DNA of 64,000 nt from Leptasterias polaris (GCA_037783415.1 JAZGTN010000087.1:620001-684000), one strand, 5' to 3'; numbered from the stretch's first letter, positions 22,409 through 36,100 are shown. Program-made: numbers and translations. The notes: generated by a model not told the origin, from the letters alone.

Positions 22409-25400
22409 ATGGCGGACGCAAAAAAATCCAAATTGAGTTTCACATCTGCTGAAGAATTTTTAAGCAGATCTGATTTAAATGTCGAAATCATCGATGAACT
22501 AACCAAAGATCAGTTGTGTGCCGTGGCACATGCACTTGGAGTCAAGGTATTTGGAGGAGCAAAAAAGAGTTATTTAAACCGTACTGTTTGTCATGCCTTA
22601 GTACAAAATGGTTTAATTGAAAGTGATGTAAGCGTGACACAACCTATCGATCCAAAAGATCAAGCTGAAATCTTAAAATTACAGTTGAAACTTAAAGAGT
22701 GTGACAAAGAACTAAGAGAAAAGGAAATGGCTCATGAGCTCAAATTAAAAGAGTTAGAATTAAAAGATTCAAAAGTTCAATCGTCAAATTCATCCAAGGC
22801 CAAACTAAGCTTTGATTTTGGAAAAAACATCAGACTTGTTCCAAAGTTTGATAGCAAGGAAGTTACTCGATATTTCACATCATTTGAAGATTTGGCAAAA
22901 AAGTTAGAGTGGCCAAAGAAATACTGGACCACATTACTTCATAGTGTGTTTGAAGGGAAAGCAAAGGAAGTGTACACTGCTTTGTCATCCGAACAAAGTG
23001 ACGATTATGATGTGGTAAAACAAACTGTTTTGAAAGCATATGAGTTAGTCCCAGAAGCATATCGGCAAAAATTCCGAAAAATGAAACGAAGGGACACTGG
23101 ACAAACTTATGTCGAATTTGCACGGGAGAAGGCTAATGTGCTTGACCGTTGGCTTAGATCAAAGGAGGTAGAAAAAAGCTTTGATAAATTGCGTGATTTG
23201 GTACTGATGGAAGAATTTAAGAGTTGCCTTCCAAGTGATTGTAGAACACATTTGGCAGACAAGGGGGTCAATAAGCTAGAGAAAGCTGCCAGAATGGCGG
23301 ATGATTTTGAACTCATTCACAAGCAATCATTTGGCTCTGACAATAGACATGACACCAGTCGGTCCAGAACGACAAAACCATGGTTGAAAAAAGGCGACCA
23401 AACTGGTAAAACTGTTCAGTCTTTTGACTCTAAAACAGAGTTAGAACCTACAAAATGGAAAGAAAATCCAGCCGGTAATTCAGGAAAGTCCAATTGGCGA
23501 AAAAACCGGCCTGTTTGTAGTTTTTGTGGTAAAATTGGCCACACCTTTGAAAAGTGTTTCAAACGGAGAGATCAATTTGAAAAGCCCGTCGCTTTAATTG
23601 CCAGTCAATCTCATGGGGTACCCCAGGGCGAAATGATCTTTTCGAGATTCAATGATGAAAGTATTGACATTGTTGAAATTCCTCTTAGAGTTGCAACTGA
23701 GGTGGATAATCAATTGACAAAGCCAATGAACAATGGTTACGAAGCATTTATGTCTCATGGACGTGTTTCAGTAAATGGGAATGATGAGTCCCATGATGTT
23801 AAGATATTGAGGGATACAGGGGCTGCACAATCATTGTTGCTTAAAGGTGTAGTACCCTCCTTGGGTGAATCTTGCAAAACCAGTGTTCTAATTAGAGGTG
23901 TTGAGGGTGGATTTTTAAAAATACCTCTCGAAACAATTCACCTAGAGTCAGATTTTATGGCAGGGCTAGTCACAGTTGGTATAGTACCCAGTTTGCCTAT
24001 AGAGGGTGTAACGTTCTTACTTGGGAACGATATTGCAGGGACAAAGGTTCAAAGTAATCCTTGTGCACAGGTTACCGACGTCCCTCACAGTAGTGATGAC
24101 ACAGCGTTTATCAGAAAAATATCCGGGCATTTTTCCCGCTTGTGTCACAACACGCTCAATGGCTTGTGCCTCACAAAACGAGGACACAGTTGAAAATTCA
24201 ACGCCAAATGACGATGAATGTTTCAAGCTGGCAGGAACATTCTTTCAAACTTTGAATGACAAAGTTTCCCGAGAGGAAGCAAGTAAGGATCCTAATCTCT
24301 CGGTCCCTCTTGTGTTAAACAAAAGTGCATTGATTAAGGCTCAGAAATGTGACCCAGAGTTATGTAAGTTAGCTAATGATGCAGTTAATGTACAAGAGGC
24401 TGAAAAGGCCCCGGTGTGTTATTTTTGGTCCAAGTCAGGGGTGTTAATGCGCAAATGGCGCCCACCCGAGGTACCCACTGATTATGGCGAGTTGTAACTC
24501 AGATTGTGGTACCAAAGTCGTATAGGGTTGAAATTCTGAAATTAGCCCACGAACCACCCACTTCAGGCCATTTGGGGGTTCGAAAAACGCAAGACCGCAT
24601 CTTGTGTCATTTCCTTTGGCCAAAGTTATATCAAGATGTTGGTAATTTCTGTAGGACATGCCACACGTGTCAAGTTGTAGGCAAACCAAATCAAAAAATC
24701 AAAGTTGCACCACTTATTCCAATTCCTGTATGTGGACAACCATTTGACAAAGTCATAATTGACTGCGTGGGTCCCTTGCCAAAAACTAGATCTGGACACA
24801 TATATATTTTGACAATTATGGATGCAAGTACTAGGTATCCCGAAGCAATTCCCTTGAGGAATATCACTGCCAAATCTGTGTCTGAGGCCCTAGTTAAGTT
24901 TTTTACTAGAATGGGACTTCCAAAAGTAATTCAGCACGATCAAGGTTCCAATTTCATGAGTAAAGTGTTCGTGAAGTAATGCAAACTTTGGGTATTGAGC
25001 AAATGGTTTCATCACCTTATCACCCTCAATCACAAGGTGCGATAGAGAGATATCATCAAACCATGAAAACGATGATTAAAACATACTGTCATGATAACCA
25101 AGATGATTGGGACAAAGGTATCGATTTCTTGTTATTTGCCACAAGAGATTCGCAAAATGAATCCACAGGGTTTAGCCCATTTGAACTTGTGTTTGGTCAT
25201 GAGATTAGAGGGCCGTTGAAATTGGTCAAAGAAAGATGGCTTGCTGAGCCACATGTAGAAACTAACCTGTTGGACTATGTGTGTAATTTCAAAGATCGCT
25301 TGTATAAAGCTTATGACATGGCTAAAACCAACTTAACTAGTTCACAAGAACGCATGAAATCATGGTATGATAAGAACGCTAGGGAACGATCATTCCAGGC

Positions 25401-27139
25401 GGGAGAAAAAGTTTTGGTTTTGCTTCCTGTGCAGGGTGAGCCCTTGAGGGCCAAGTTTAGCGGCCCGTACTGCATAGAGAAAAAACTAAACAGCGTAAAT
25501 TACCTTATCAAAACTCCTGACCGTAGAAAATCTACGAGGGTTTGTCACGTGAATATGTTGAAAAAATATCACGAGAGAACTACTGAGGTAAAACCCGTAG
25601 TTGTGACATTCCCCTCCCTAGAAATCAGTGAGGACGAGTTTGAAAGTGACGAGAATGAGAATTATGGTGGAATAATTAGCCTTGAAACGGTCAGTTCAAA
25701 GAGTTCTGTCATGAGTCAAAATTCTGAGGTGTTAGAAAATTTAAGCATTAAACTTGGTCACTTGCCTGAGAAAGAACACAAAGAAATGGTTGATACTATC
25801 AAATCATATGTGCAATTATTTAAAGATAAACCAGGTAGAACTTCACTGCTATTTCATGATGTTGATGTTGGTAGTGCCAGTCCGATCAAACAGCATCCAT
25901 ACCGTTTGAATCCAACCAAACTAGAACTTGTTCGAACAGAAAAGTAAGATACATGTTAGAGAATGAAATCATTTCTCCTGCCAAGCAAAGCCCATGGAGT
26001 TCACCAATTTTGTTAGTTCTAAAAGAAGATGGGTCACAGCGATTTTGCATCGATTATAGAAAAGTGAACTCCGTTACCAAAACTGATTCATATCCTATTC
26101 CACGGTTGGATGACTGCATTGATCGCATTGGGCATGCAAAGTATGTAAGCAAGTATGACCTTTTAAAAGGCTATTGGCAAGTGCCATTAACAGAAAGAGC
26201 TAAGGAAATCTCTGCTTTTGCAACTCCAGATGGCCTATATGAATGTAATGTTATGCCATTTGGCATGAAAAATGCTCCTGGTACATTTACAAGAATGATG
26301 AATCAAATTACATCAGATTTAGACGGGTGTGGAGCATATATAGATGATGTTATAATTTATTCAGAAACATGGACTGATCATGTCATTCGAACAAAAGCGT
26401 TGTTTGATAAATTATCTGATGCTAATCTAACTATCAATTTGAAGAAAAGCGAAATTGGTCAAGCTATAGCGTGACTTATCTTGGTCATCAGGTTGGTCAG
26501 AGCAAAGTTTTGCCAAAAACAGCTAAAGTGCAGGCAATCAAGGATTTCCCAGTACCAACGAATAAGAAAGACGTGATGCGTTTTCTTGGCATGACCGGGT
26601 TTTACCGGAAATTCTGTCCAAATTTTGCACATATTGCGGAACCACTAACTAACCTTTTAGCTAAAAATGCTAAGTTCGTCTGGACAGAAGTTTGTCAGGC
26701 GGCTTTTGAAAACCTTAAGGGTGTTTTGACCCTTGAACCAGTACTGTTGGCAGCTGATTTCGGCAAACCTTTTAAGTTGGTAGTTGATGCTAGCGATGTT
26801 GGTGTTGGTGCTGCATTATTGCAAGATGATGAACAGGGTGTTGAACATCCAGTTAGTTATTTCTCGAAAAAACTTAATAAACACCAAAAACGGTACTCTA
26901 CAATCGAGAAAGAAACATCGAGTCTTATGTTGGCAATTTCACATTTTGAAGTGTATGTTACTGGACTCTTTCCGGTTACTGTTTATACAGATCATAATCC
27001 ACTGACGTACATTAACAAGTTCAAAAACAAAAGCCATAGATTAATGAGATGGAGTTTATTGTTGCAAGGTTACAATTTGGAGTTCAAACACATTCCAGGC
27101 AAGCAAAACGTACTTGCAGATGGACTGAGTAGATCGTGA
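22409..27139 (+). pseudogene. gag-protease-integrase-RT-RNase H, frameshifted
   Basis: ATG at 22409 (MADAKKSKLSF) opens gag, with a lysine/glutamate-rich coiled-coil-like stretch and one CCHC knuckle (CSFCGKIGHTFEKC, near 23515). The protease follows (LRDTGAAQSL, near 23810). Integrase comes next, with its HHCC zinc region at 24550-24670 and catalytic IIDCVGPL, QHDQGSNF and HPQSQGAIERYH, ending near 25600. Then come RT (YIDDVIIY, near 26340) and RNase H ([13 protein letters not shown], near 26780). The frame changes near 24090, 24495, 24970, 25940 and 26465; the last four are consistent with single missing bases. The integrase-first order is the unusual feature. Confidence 0.9.
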
Positions 27140-27410
27140 AGTGTCAGTTTTAGAATATTTAAGAGTGATTATTATGGAGAAGAAAATCTGCTGTTTATTC
27201 TTTTTAAACCCCAACTTCAAAGTTTTCCCAGAGAATTTGGAACTTATTAACCGTAGATAATTGTGGCAGGGAGTATTTCCCCCACCATCAAATTTATCAG
27301 GTTTAGAATATAAAAATGGACGGTTTTATCTTATTTTGTTACTGTATTTAATATTATGTATTATGCTTAAAATAGAAAAATACTTCCTTATGGTCGTATT
27401 TTTCCCACCC

Positions 27411-27422
27411 CAAGGGGGAGGG
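27411..27422 (+). promoter_or_regulatory. polypurine tract
   Basis: AAGGGGGAGGG immediately precedes the 3' LTR and would prime plus-strand synthesis. Its position directly against TGTTAAG supports the LTR boundary. Confidence 0.75.
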
Positions 27423-28158
27423 TGTTAAGAATTCGTATTTATAATGTTTACGCAACCTTATGTAAGTCCAAGTATGTTAACCGGTGGTCGCGATTCTCGT
27501 CTTGATGACCCATTGTCCCCGAGCGCATTTGCCAGAAGAACATTGGAATTCCACGAGTAATCGGTGGTTTAAAAGGACGGACCATGCTTGCGAGTCGGCA
27601 GAATCTAGGCTTTGGTTTCCAGAAACTGACGGGTGATAACTTCGACTGCCGGGTGATAACTTCGACTGCCGGGTTAGCAGCCGTGAGGCGTGGCCCGGAG
27701 ATCTCCTGCTGACCGTATGGAGTCCTCGCCGGTACCTACTGCCGTCTGTAGTGATGACACACCCGTGTTCTTGATGGTCAACTTTCTACCTCCCTCGCTG
27801 GTTCATCCGGTATACAGACGTTGATGTCGCCGCAGAGCACATCGCGGATTCGCCCACGACTGGACCAGCCACGGGACTTCAAACCCCAGCCTAGAATCTC
27901 AATGGAGGTATACCGCTCCCCTATTCACGCGTTCCGTTACCACCATCCTATTTTCATTGTATTTAATTATTCTCATTGTATTTAAATAATTCGATTTCCA
28001 CTTATGCTTGTATATTTTTGAATCGCTGAGTATGTATTTCATTAAATGTCTTATATTTTGTTGTTCTAAACGTTGACTCCCATTCACATTCATTCAAGTA
28101 CGGTTTTTTCCCCTTTAAATTCTGTTAAGCTGTCCTTTCGATTTGTGGCTTCGTAACA
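27423..28158 (+). repeat. 3' LTR of the Gmr1-type element
   Basis: Matches 21568-22303 over 736 bp with two visible substitutions. It is followed by AAGC, the second copy of the flanking duplication, and then the front half of the disrupted LINE frame. Confidence 0.93.
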
Positions 28159-28162
28159 AAGC

Positions 28163-28826
28163 GAGATACACTGAAGAAATTACCGTCATCCCTTGTGATA
28201 CTCCAGTAGAGGCAGGTAGATTGATGAAGGCCCTCCGAAACATGAAGGAGAAGTATACACCAAACAGCGTCGGAGCCAATACGCACCCCTGCTTTGACTC
28301 CTCTATTGATCGGAAATGTGTCAGATAGGTCGCCATCATACTGGACACAACCCTGCATCCCCTCATGAAAGGATCTTATCAGAGATAGTAGAGTTGGTGG
28401 GCAACCTGCCTTCTGAAGGACAACAAATAGAGATTGGCGATCGACAAGATCAAATGCCTTTGTTAGATCCACAAAAGCTAAGTGCAGTGGCTGTTGCCGT
28501 TTCGAGCTTTTTCCTGCAGTTGCCTCAGAGAGAATATCATGTCTGTTGTTGATCGACCTGCTCTGAAGCCGCATTGAGCTTCTGGGTAGATCTCCTCCGC
28601 AAGAACTTGTAAACGGGCAAGAATCAGCCGAGCTAGCAGTTTCCCAGTGACACTCAGGAGAGAGATTCCTCTGTAATTATTACAGTCTCCTCGATCTCCT
28701 TTTCGTTTGCACAACGTTGTTATTTTTGCATTCTTGAACTCCTGAGGTACACTTTTGGCAGACCAACAAAGGGAAACAAGGTGGTGTAGTTTCTCAGCTA
28801 AGGGTTCAATGCCAGCTTTCAGAAGT
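28163..28826 (-). pseudogene. non-LTR retrotransposon RT, 5' part of split relic
   Basis: Minus-strand frames encode RT domains upstream of the catalytic box: NNYRGISLLSVTGKLLARLI (28600-28690), then CGFRAGRSTTDMIF, then FVDLTKAFDLVDR (near 28460) and the INRGVKAG region (near 28290). The frame shifts near 28470-28560 and again near 28280. The reading continues at 21567 when the gypsy element and one AAGC are ignored, showing that the gypsy element landed inside this gene. Homology starts near 28826, so the LINE was already 5'-truncated, which is common for LINE insertions. Confidence 0.85.
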
Positions 28827-29729
28827 TACTTGTTTTAAAGTAATGTTAGACTAATATAAATGTTAAACAGCCATGTGAAAGTTAACATTATTTTCTTCGT
28901 ATTGCACAGTAAACAGTTAATATTGTGAAACATCTCAATGAAGGATGACGTGAATGAAATACATGTAAATACTTTTAATTGTGTGATATTTTCTCCCAGT
29001 TCTTTTAGAGGACAACTTTACAAAGATGATATACACCAAATTAAATACAACTCTGTATCATGTTGGGTCACTTTCATTTGGTATTCTGTCAAAAAAACTA
29101 TCACTTTACCACTTTCCTTGAATGTCATTATCTTTCAGGGTGTGACATTGCAGAAAAGGCACATTAAATATAAACACATAGAATATGAGTAAATTTAATT
29201 TTAATCTTAAACCATTGTTCCTTGGGATCTTTTTTTTGTGACTTAAAAATATGGTTTTACAGACAAATTGGGTGGTACTTGGCCAAACAGTACATGACTA
29301 CAACACTGGCTTTAAAAACACTTAAATTTTGATGCACAGCTGGAGAAAATACATTGAATAAACAGAGTATTACACAACAATCATTTATAAGTACATCCCC
29401 ATAATATGGGAAAAAAATACAATACTAAAGAAGTACATCCCCATATGGGAAAAAAATACAATACTAAAGAAGAAATTTACTTACAAGTCTTTTCTTGGGC
29501 GTTAATAAGCTGATGCATGATATGGGCATGAGTTATATATTACATTGTGTCAATGGATTGTGCTGTCAGTTTCTCAATAATATTTATCGATGATGTGCAG
29601 AAAAGAATAAAACCTGATGTGCAAAATTACACAAACAAAGATGCCCAAACATGGCTTCAACTTGCTCTGCAGTTTAGCACTAAAGTATATTGGCGATTAT
29701 TCAATCAAACTTATCTTTTTATGTTGTAG
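28827..29729. other. non-coding, upstream of the F-box gene
   Basis: AT-rich sequence with no recognised gene. A direct duplication of about 40 bp (AGTACATCCCCATA...GGGAAAAAAATACAATACT) lies at roughly 29390-29470. TTATGTTGTAG at 29719-29729 would serve as a splice acceptor for the exon that carries the F-box start codon. A separate upstream untranslated exon is therefore likely but was not located. Confidence 0.45.
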
Positions 29730-29797
29730 GTATTTGGCATTGATGAAGTTGCACCTCATACACGATAACACGAAAAAAGGCAGAGTGTGGTTTAATC

Positions 29798-30157
29798 ATG
29801 GAGCCGAGTTGTTCACATAGTGGTGGCAAAACTACATTAAAAGGTCAACCAATACGTTCAAATTCAAGATTGTCTACTTCATCGCAACGTGCAAAGATGG
29901 TTAAACTTCACTTGGAGCAACTAGCTAAAGACTTATGTTTGATTGGTGAACGGATGTCTGTTTGGTCGCTCCTACCAATCAATCTACTCATAACAATCTT
30001 CAAGCTTCTCTCAGTGTATGATCAAGCTCGTTGTGCATGTGTATGCAAACATTGGAATACTGTTTACCATATGCCAGATCTTTGGCACCAGTTTATTTTT
30101 GAGTTTCATCAGACCTCAACAATGTCCAAATCTACACCTTTGATGCTGATCAGACAG
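29798..30157 (+). CDS. FBXL3: FBXL3 coding exon 1 (N-terminus and F-box)
   Basis: Starts with ATG in MEPSCSHSGG; a stop lies in frame shortly upstream. It ends ...LMLIRQ before the donor GTATGT at 30158. It encodes 120 residues including the whole F-box, which would bind the SKP1 adaptor. Confidence 0.9.
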
Positions 30158-33100
30158 GTATGTTCAAAAACTGTGTTTTATAATAATTGTATTGATATGA
30201 TACGAAACATAATTGCTTGATTTTTAAAGTGACGACCACAGAGTAATTTGAAGGAAGGTAAGGTTGAAGGTATGTATGTGATACAGTTATTTTTGTTTTG
30301 TGAAAAATACATAAATTCTGATTCTTTAGTTTTTGATTAAGGACGCAAGTCATAAAAAATAGTGTTCAGAACTTGTTATTGGTTTTGTTTAAATTTAATT
30401 TTAAATCTTTTCATTTGAACTATTGCGAGTAAATTTTTTTAACTGGACATGACTTTCACACACACATAGGCTCGTCAGTCCACATTCACTGCTGGTACAT
30501 CAACACATACAGGGGTCATTGTGTTGGTATTTTAAGAACACTTTCCATAACATAAAGGGAATATAATTTTTAAATCACGAAGATGAGTAAAACATAGTAG
30601 GCTCTGTTTTTGTATTTTTATTTTTTTCATATTTGTTTTAAAGATATTTTCTAAAAACATATCTTTATGGTTTTTCTTTTTCCACAACAAGCGCGCACAC
30701 AAGTTTTCTCAACATTTCCCAATGAGTGGGCTGCTAGTCTTTGAACTAACTTTTTTGCATGCTACACAGTATGCAAAAACCAGTGAACGCTAGAGGGCGC
30801 TTTCTTAATAATTCATTTTATCAATTTTATGATCAAATGCTCTACTCAGCATACCAAATCACATTTCTCCTAGTCTGTGCATTCCATGCTCGGATCGGCG
30901 ATTGCCATGCGTATGTGATAGATTAGGCTTACTGTGCGTGTACTGTCATTGTGTTGACAATTGGACGTGCTGGCCCATTCTGGCAATTTTAATAGGTGAA
31001 GCTATTTATGTATACTGGTGTGGCTGATCCAGATGATCAGGCCAACAACCAATCAGCATAGGCGTAGTGGCGAAAAACAAATTGATTGGTCTTAAAGTTA
31101 AATATGTCAGCCAATGAGAGCACAATATTGCAGGGCATTTGTTATCTTTTTGGAGGGAATTTTTCTTGCTTAGCGTCACTTTGTCAGCTTGTGATTTAAG
31201 TCAACTTTTAAAACCCAACACCTCCCCTATGGCTCCACCTTGGAAAGGGCAGTTTTTCCCCCAAAATTACATAAAAATATTAAAGAGAAAATAGAATTAG
31301 CTGTTGCAAACTGCTTACCAACCAAAAGGACCTGAGGTATAAATGCAAAAAATTAGTTAGTGGCCTGACGTTTCGACCCTAGCAGAGTCTTTCTCGAAGG
31401 CTAAATGACAAAACAACACACATACAAGCATGGATACAGGAGTTACAAGAGCAGTCAAGTGGAAATACATGAATAGAGAGAGTGGAGTGAGAAAAGCAGA
31501 AAGCAGTCAGAGAGGGCAGGGGGTAAGCATATGTGGGATATCTGTGTGGGAAAAGGAGAAGGCAAAGACACACAGATATCCACTTTTTTAGGCTGCCCTA
31601 CAACATTGTATTAACTAATTATTTACCATTCTTCCCACCTTCCATTTTGTCCTTTGTGTTTCCAACTTTTTGTGGTCAAGCTATCCCCTTCCCTTCATAA
31701 CCCCCCCCCCCCCCCCCTTTGTCTTCATAATCCCTGCTTACCCCCTGCCCTCTCTGTATGCTTTCTGCTTTTCTCTCTCCACTCTCTCTATTCATGTGTT
31801 TCCACTTGACTGCTCTTGTAACTCCTGTATCCATGCTTGTATGTGTGTTGTTTTGTCATTTAGCCTTCGAGAATGACTCTGCTAGGGTCGAAACGTCAGG
31901 CCACTAACTTATTTTTTGCAAAAATATTAAAGGTCTTTTATAATTTCATTTGTAGGTAAAATTGTATCATGCAAGTTGTAATGGCCAAGGTTATGTCGGG
32001 CTATCTTACCTGTCCCCCTCGTTTTCCAACTTGGGGAATTTCTGATTTGTTACTGGGATACACTTCTCTCTTTTTATCGTTTATAATTAATGGTATTTAA
32101 GTTAGATTCATGGTGACCGGTGGTTTTGCCGGGACCATTCTTCCCCCTCATTTTCCAACTTGGGGAATAGCATTTTGGGGTAAGATCTTTTGAATTCTTC
32201 ATTGATAGGTGCACAGTGTGCATTATAGGTGAACGGTTCAGGCAAGGTGCGTGACATTTAGTGTTTTTGAACTGTATTGGGGTCACTAGACCCCCACAAT
32301 GTTTATGTGTGGATACACCTGAGCATGGTTGTCCTAACTGTGTTTACATGTAGGTTGGTAAGGATGTGGTACCCCTCTTGGTGTGGTCACTTATGAGGGC
32401 GTACTCTGTGGTAATCCGTTGTGTGGCCACTTTGGTAAATTAGGGCTCAGTATAGTCCTTGGTGTGGTCAAATATGTTGGTAAGCCCTTGGTGTGGTCAC
32501 TTTGGTGAGGGCGTGGTAGTCCTTGGTGTGGCCACTGGTACATGTGCACCATTGGTTATTTGTATGTTTTGTTCATCTGTCTAAGCCGGTTTGCCCTATG
32601 TCCGGTATCTGGCTCCTTGTTAATTTTACATTTTTTTGTTTTATAGTGTTATTATTTGGGTTATTTTAGCACTTAAATAAATTGCAGTGTCAAGCTGTGG
32701 GGAAAATTCAAATATTGGCTAAGCTTATTGTATTCGTTGTGGTCATCCGAGTGTATAATGCTTCCACAATAACAACATACGCCCTCTGTTGGTAAAATAT
32801 AATAAAGCATTACATGATAAACAAATACACATTCTCTGAACTACACAAGTTACATTCATTATCTTTGTGTAATTTTGAAGTAAATAACCAATGTGACATG
32901 CTTATTTGACCGATTTAAATAGAAATTCTAGTAATAAGTAATAAAAATTGAATAACAGTTATTTTAAGGGTTCACATCCAAATGTGACATATACTGTAGT
33001 TGAATATCCAATTTGTCTCAATGAAATCGTGATGTTTCATCTTTTTCAACCAAAACCCTCCAAGTTTGTTTTTTTACACTTAGTTTCTAGTTGTTGTTTT

Positions 33101-36100
33101 GCTAAATTGGGATAAATTTAGGATACTTTGAGATATTTTCTGATTTAAAATGTTGTAGATATTTTTAACTCTGTGTTATAATATTGATTATTTTTGCAGA
33201 TATTTGAGAAGCATACTAATGATATAAAGTATGTGATCATTAAGGTGGATGGTTGCCAGCAGTCAGTAGATGCAGCATGCAGTGTACTCACACAACTTGT
33301 TTATTGCCCAATCCATACTCTTCAACTTTCATCAATTACTGGACAAGAATTACATTCAGCGCAATCTCACAAGGTTTGTTTACTCAAGTCATGAACTCAC
33401 ATTTTAATGCTGGCTTATCACTGTATTTACTGTGTATTTGTAGACAGTCCACTTTTCCAAGTTGGTCTACATGTATAGAGATTGCATTTCACTGGTCCAA
33501 GTTGAATATTATACAAAATTAGTGAAGCTATCACATCGTGTTATAAAGTCTTCTTGGCAAATGGTGGCTCTGAAACTAATATCAAATGTTGTATCCTATG
33601 CAGCCTGTTTTTTGCCACTTACCTTTTACTTTATCTTCCTTGTTCTGCTGAACAATAGTTTGTGCAGGCCTTGAAGGGAATCTTTGTGAATTCGAATCTG
33701 AAATCGCTTAATATTGAAGAGACACCCATTGATGATGATCTGATGGCAATCCTTGCTACAAAGAGCCAGGCTACCCTAACATGTCTAAGACTCAGTAACT
33801 GTCCTATGATATCTGCAGTAGGTAAGAATTGTGGTGTGTTTGTTTGTGGTAAAGTTGTTGTAGTTGATGTCTGCATCCTGGCACTTTGCCCCATTTGACC
33901 ACATGCCTGAGTGAATTATAAGTAGTCTTCATGCACATTATATGGCGTGCCAAGACATACATGTAGGGATAATTTTCTTAGGTGTTCAGGTTAATTTTCA
34001 AGTGTTATAAGTGCAGACACCTGTTGTTATTGTTCTTGTGTTTTTGTTTTGTTTTTGGGGTTTGTTTTGTTTGTTTTTTGTTTTTTGGGGGGTGGTCGGG
34101 CTTCAGCTGAACACCTCTTGTTATTGTAAAGTTAATAAAAAACTTCTTCCCCCAACTCTTCTCCAAAATAACTCAAGATTGCAATTGAATTGAACCTTGA
34201 AACTTAGCATACTTAAACCTCCACATGAAGACTGCACTTGAACAATGACCCCTATTAGCTTTACGTAACATGTCATTGACTTGACATCCCATTTAAGGTT
34301 TGTTTGAAGCCCATGATGCCAAGAACATTAGCCTCTTCAATGTTAGGAAATGGATTCATTACAAATTTTAAGATCAGTTTGAGGGGAGGGGCTTTACTGA
34401 AACTGACTTGGAGGGCCTGACACTTGCTGGGATTAAGCCTGAGTAAGTTTTCATCAGACCATTTTTTAAAGCTCTAGGTCATTCTGAAGATAGCATGGCT
34501 CAGAGATATTACGATTCGCTGCAACTGTCAGTTCATCAACTCATTTCCATTACTTTGATTTAGAACCCTGAGCAGCATCTTTAATTACAATCTTTAATTA
34601 CTGGAACCATTTTTGTACCTTGAGTCACAGCACCCTTTAAAAACACATAGTCAGAAAGAGTATTGTTATACCATGGAGCAAGGACCAGTATACTAAGCAC
34701 ATTGTTGTCTAAGATGGAGAAAAATCGCAAATCCAGAGAACAATGGATTGACGAACTCCTAGGCCAATTACCTTTTCAATAAGAAGGGTATTTTTGATAC
34801 TGTTGAAGGCCTTTCAAAAAATCAGGAAGAACCCCTGTTCCAAGGTTACCACTTTCCTCAGCTCCCTGAAACAGGCAATGAATTAAATGGAATCAATAGT
34901 GTGAGGCAGAAACAAATTTAACATTGTCAAACTGTCTATGGTCAATCTTATCCTGTACCGGTATATCAAAACCATCCTGTGACAAAATCTTCAGCAATTT
35001 GAGAAAAACTAGGTGTACTAGTGAGATTGGACGTAATTTATCTTTAAGGTTAAGAGGGTACTGCTTAGGGATGGGTGCTACCTCCATGGTGCAACGATGG
35101 CCTGCTTCCACTGGGTAGGGACTATGAACAGTTTAGAATATCAGTAAGTTCATATATGCAAACTCTTTGACTAGTCTAGGACCAGTGGCTTTATTGGTTT
35201 TTACCTTTTTGAGTTTGGCAACAACTTCCCAGGTACATGTATATAACTGTGGGGCTGATTTTTCAGCTGGCCAGTAAGCAGTGGACTTAGACTAATGGCG
35301 CAAAAATTAACATTAATTATGTTAGCTATACTTTTATAATCAGAACCATCGATACCGGGAATTTGTATTTTAAAAACAGACTAATAGCAGAGTTAGTTAT
35401 AGATTAGACCCAGTAACTGGGGCGCTGTACTCCTTTTTTATAATTTTGACATCATCTGTCGTACTAGCGATGATGTCAAAATTTTAAAAAGGAGTACAGC
35501 GCTCCCGATCCCGTTACTGGGTCTAGTCATATCTAACTTGAAGATGCCATTTGCATTGGGTCAGTTTTCAGTGAATGCCAAACTTTGTTAACATTGAATT
35601 ATATCTTGGCTTTTTAAATTTCACTTTTGACCTTGTTACGCAGTTCATGCCATCTATAGTGAAGTAGTGTCCAGAGAGAGTTACTTGGCATTGGGAAATT
35701 AGTCATTACAAATTGAATGATGATGTTGTATTTTGTGTTTACATTTACAGGAATTGCAAGTGTTATCGATAACTGCTCTCATCTGTATGAACTCACTATT
35801 GATTACACTCATATGAGTAAGGCATTACTGCAGGCACTGTGCAGCTCTACACATCACAAGGTCAAACATCTCAGTATTAATGTAACAGAACAAGATGAGC
35901 ACATAAACACCCAGACTATACCATGGCAAACTATTGGCAGTGAGACCTGGGACTTACTGGCACAGCACTATCCTGAAATTAAGTTTTCCTTACAGTTCTG
36001 TTCCATCAAGGAGGAATATTATCAGCACTTTTTTTGCAGCATGATGCCCCTAACTAGCCTTTATTTTGGGTGCTTGGTACCAAAATTTATACTAAGCCAT

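Larger units (their letters stand above)
21568..28158 (+). mobile_element. Ty3/gypsy element with integrase before RT (Gmr1-type)
   Basis: A full-length 6.6-kb element. It has two 736-bp LTRs, a primer-binding site, gag, protease, integrase, reverse transcriptase and RNase H in that order, and a polypurine tract. The direct repeat AAGC flanks it (21564-21567 and 28159-28162). In most Ty3/gypsy elements integrase follows RNase H; here it precedes RT, as in the Gmr1-type elements described from deuterostomes. It sits inside a LINE reverse transcriptase gene. About five small frame breaks make this copy non-functional as read. Confidence 0.9.
30158..33199 (+). other. FBXL3 intron 1 with repeats
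   Basis: A 3.0-kb intron. It contains the foldback at 31344-31920, two direct copies of CCCCCTCRTTTTCCAACTTG (about 32012 and 32143) and a degenerate GGTGTGGTCAC repeat at about 32365-32540. No further coding exon is visible; the continuity of the FBXL3 alignment argues against one. Confidence 0.7.
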
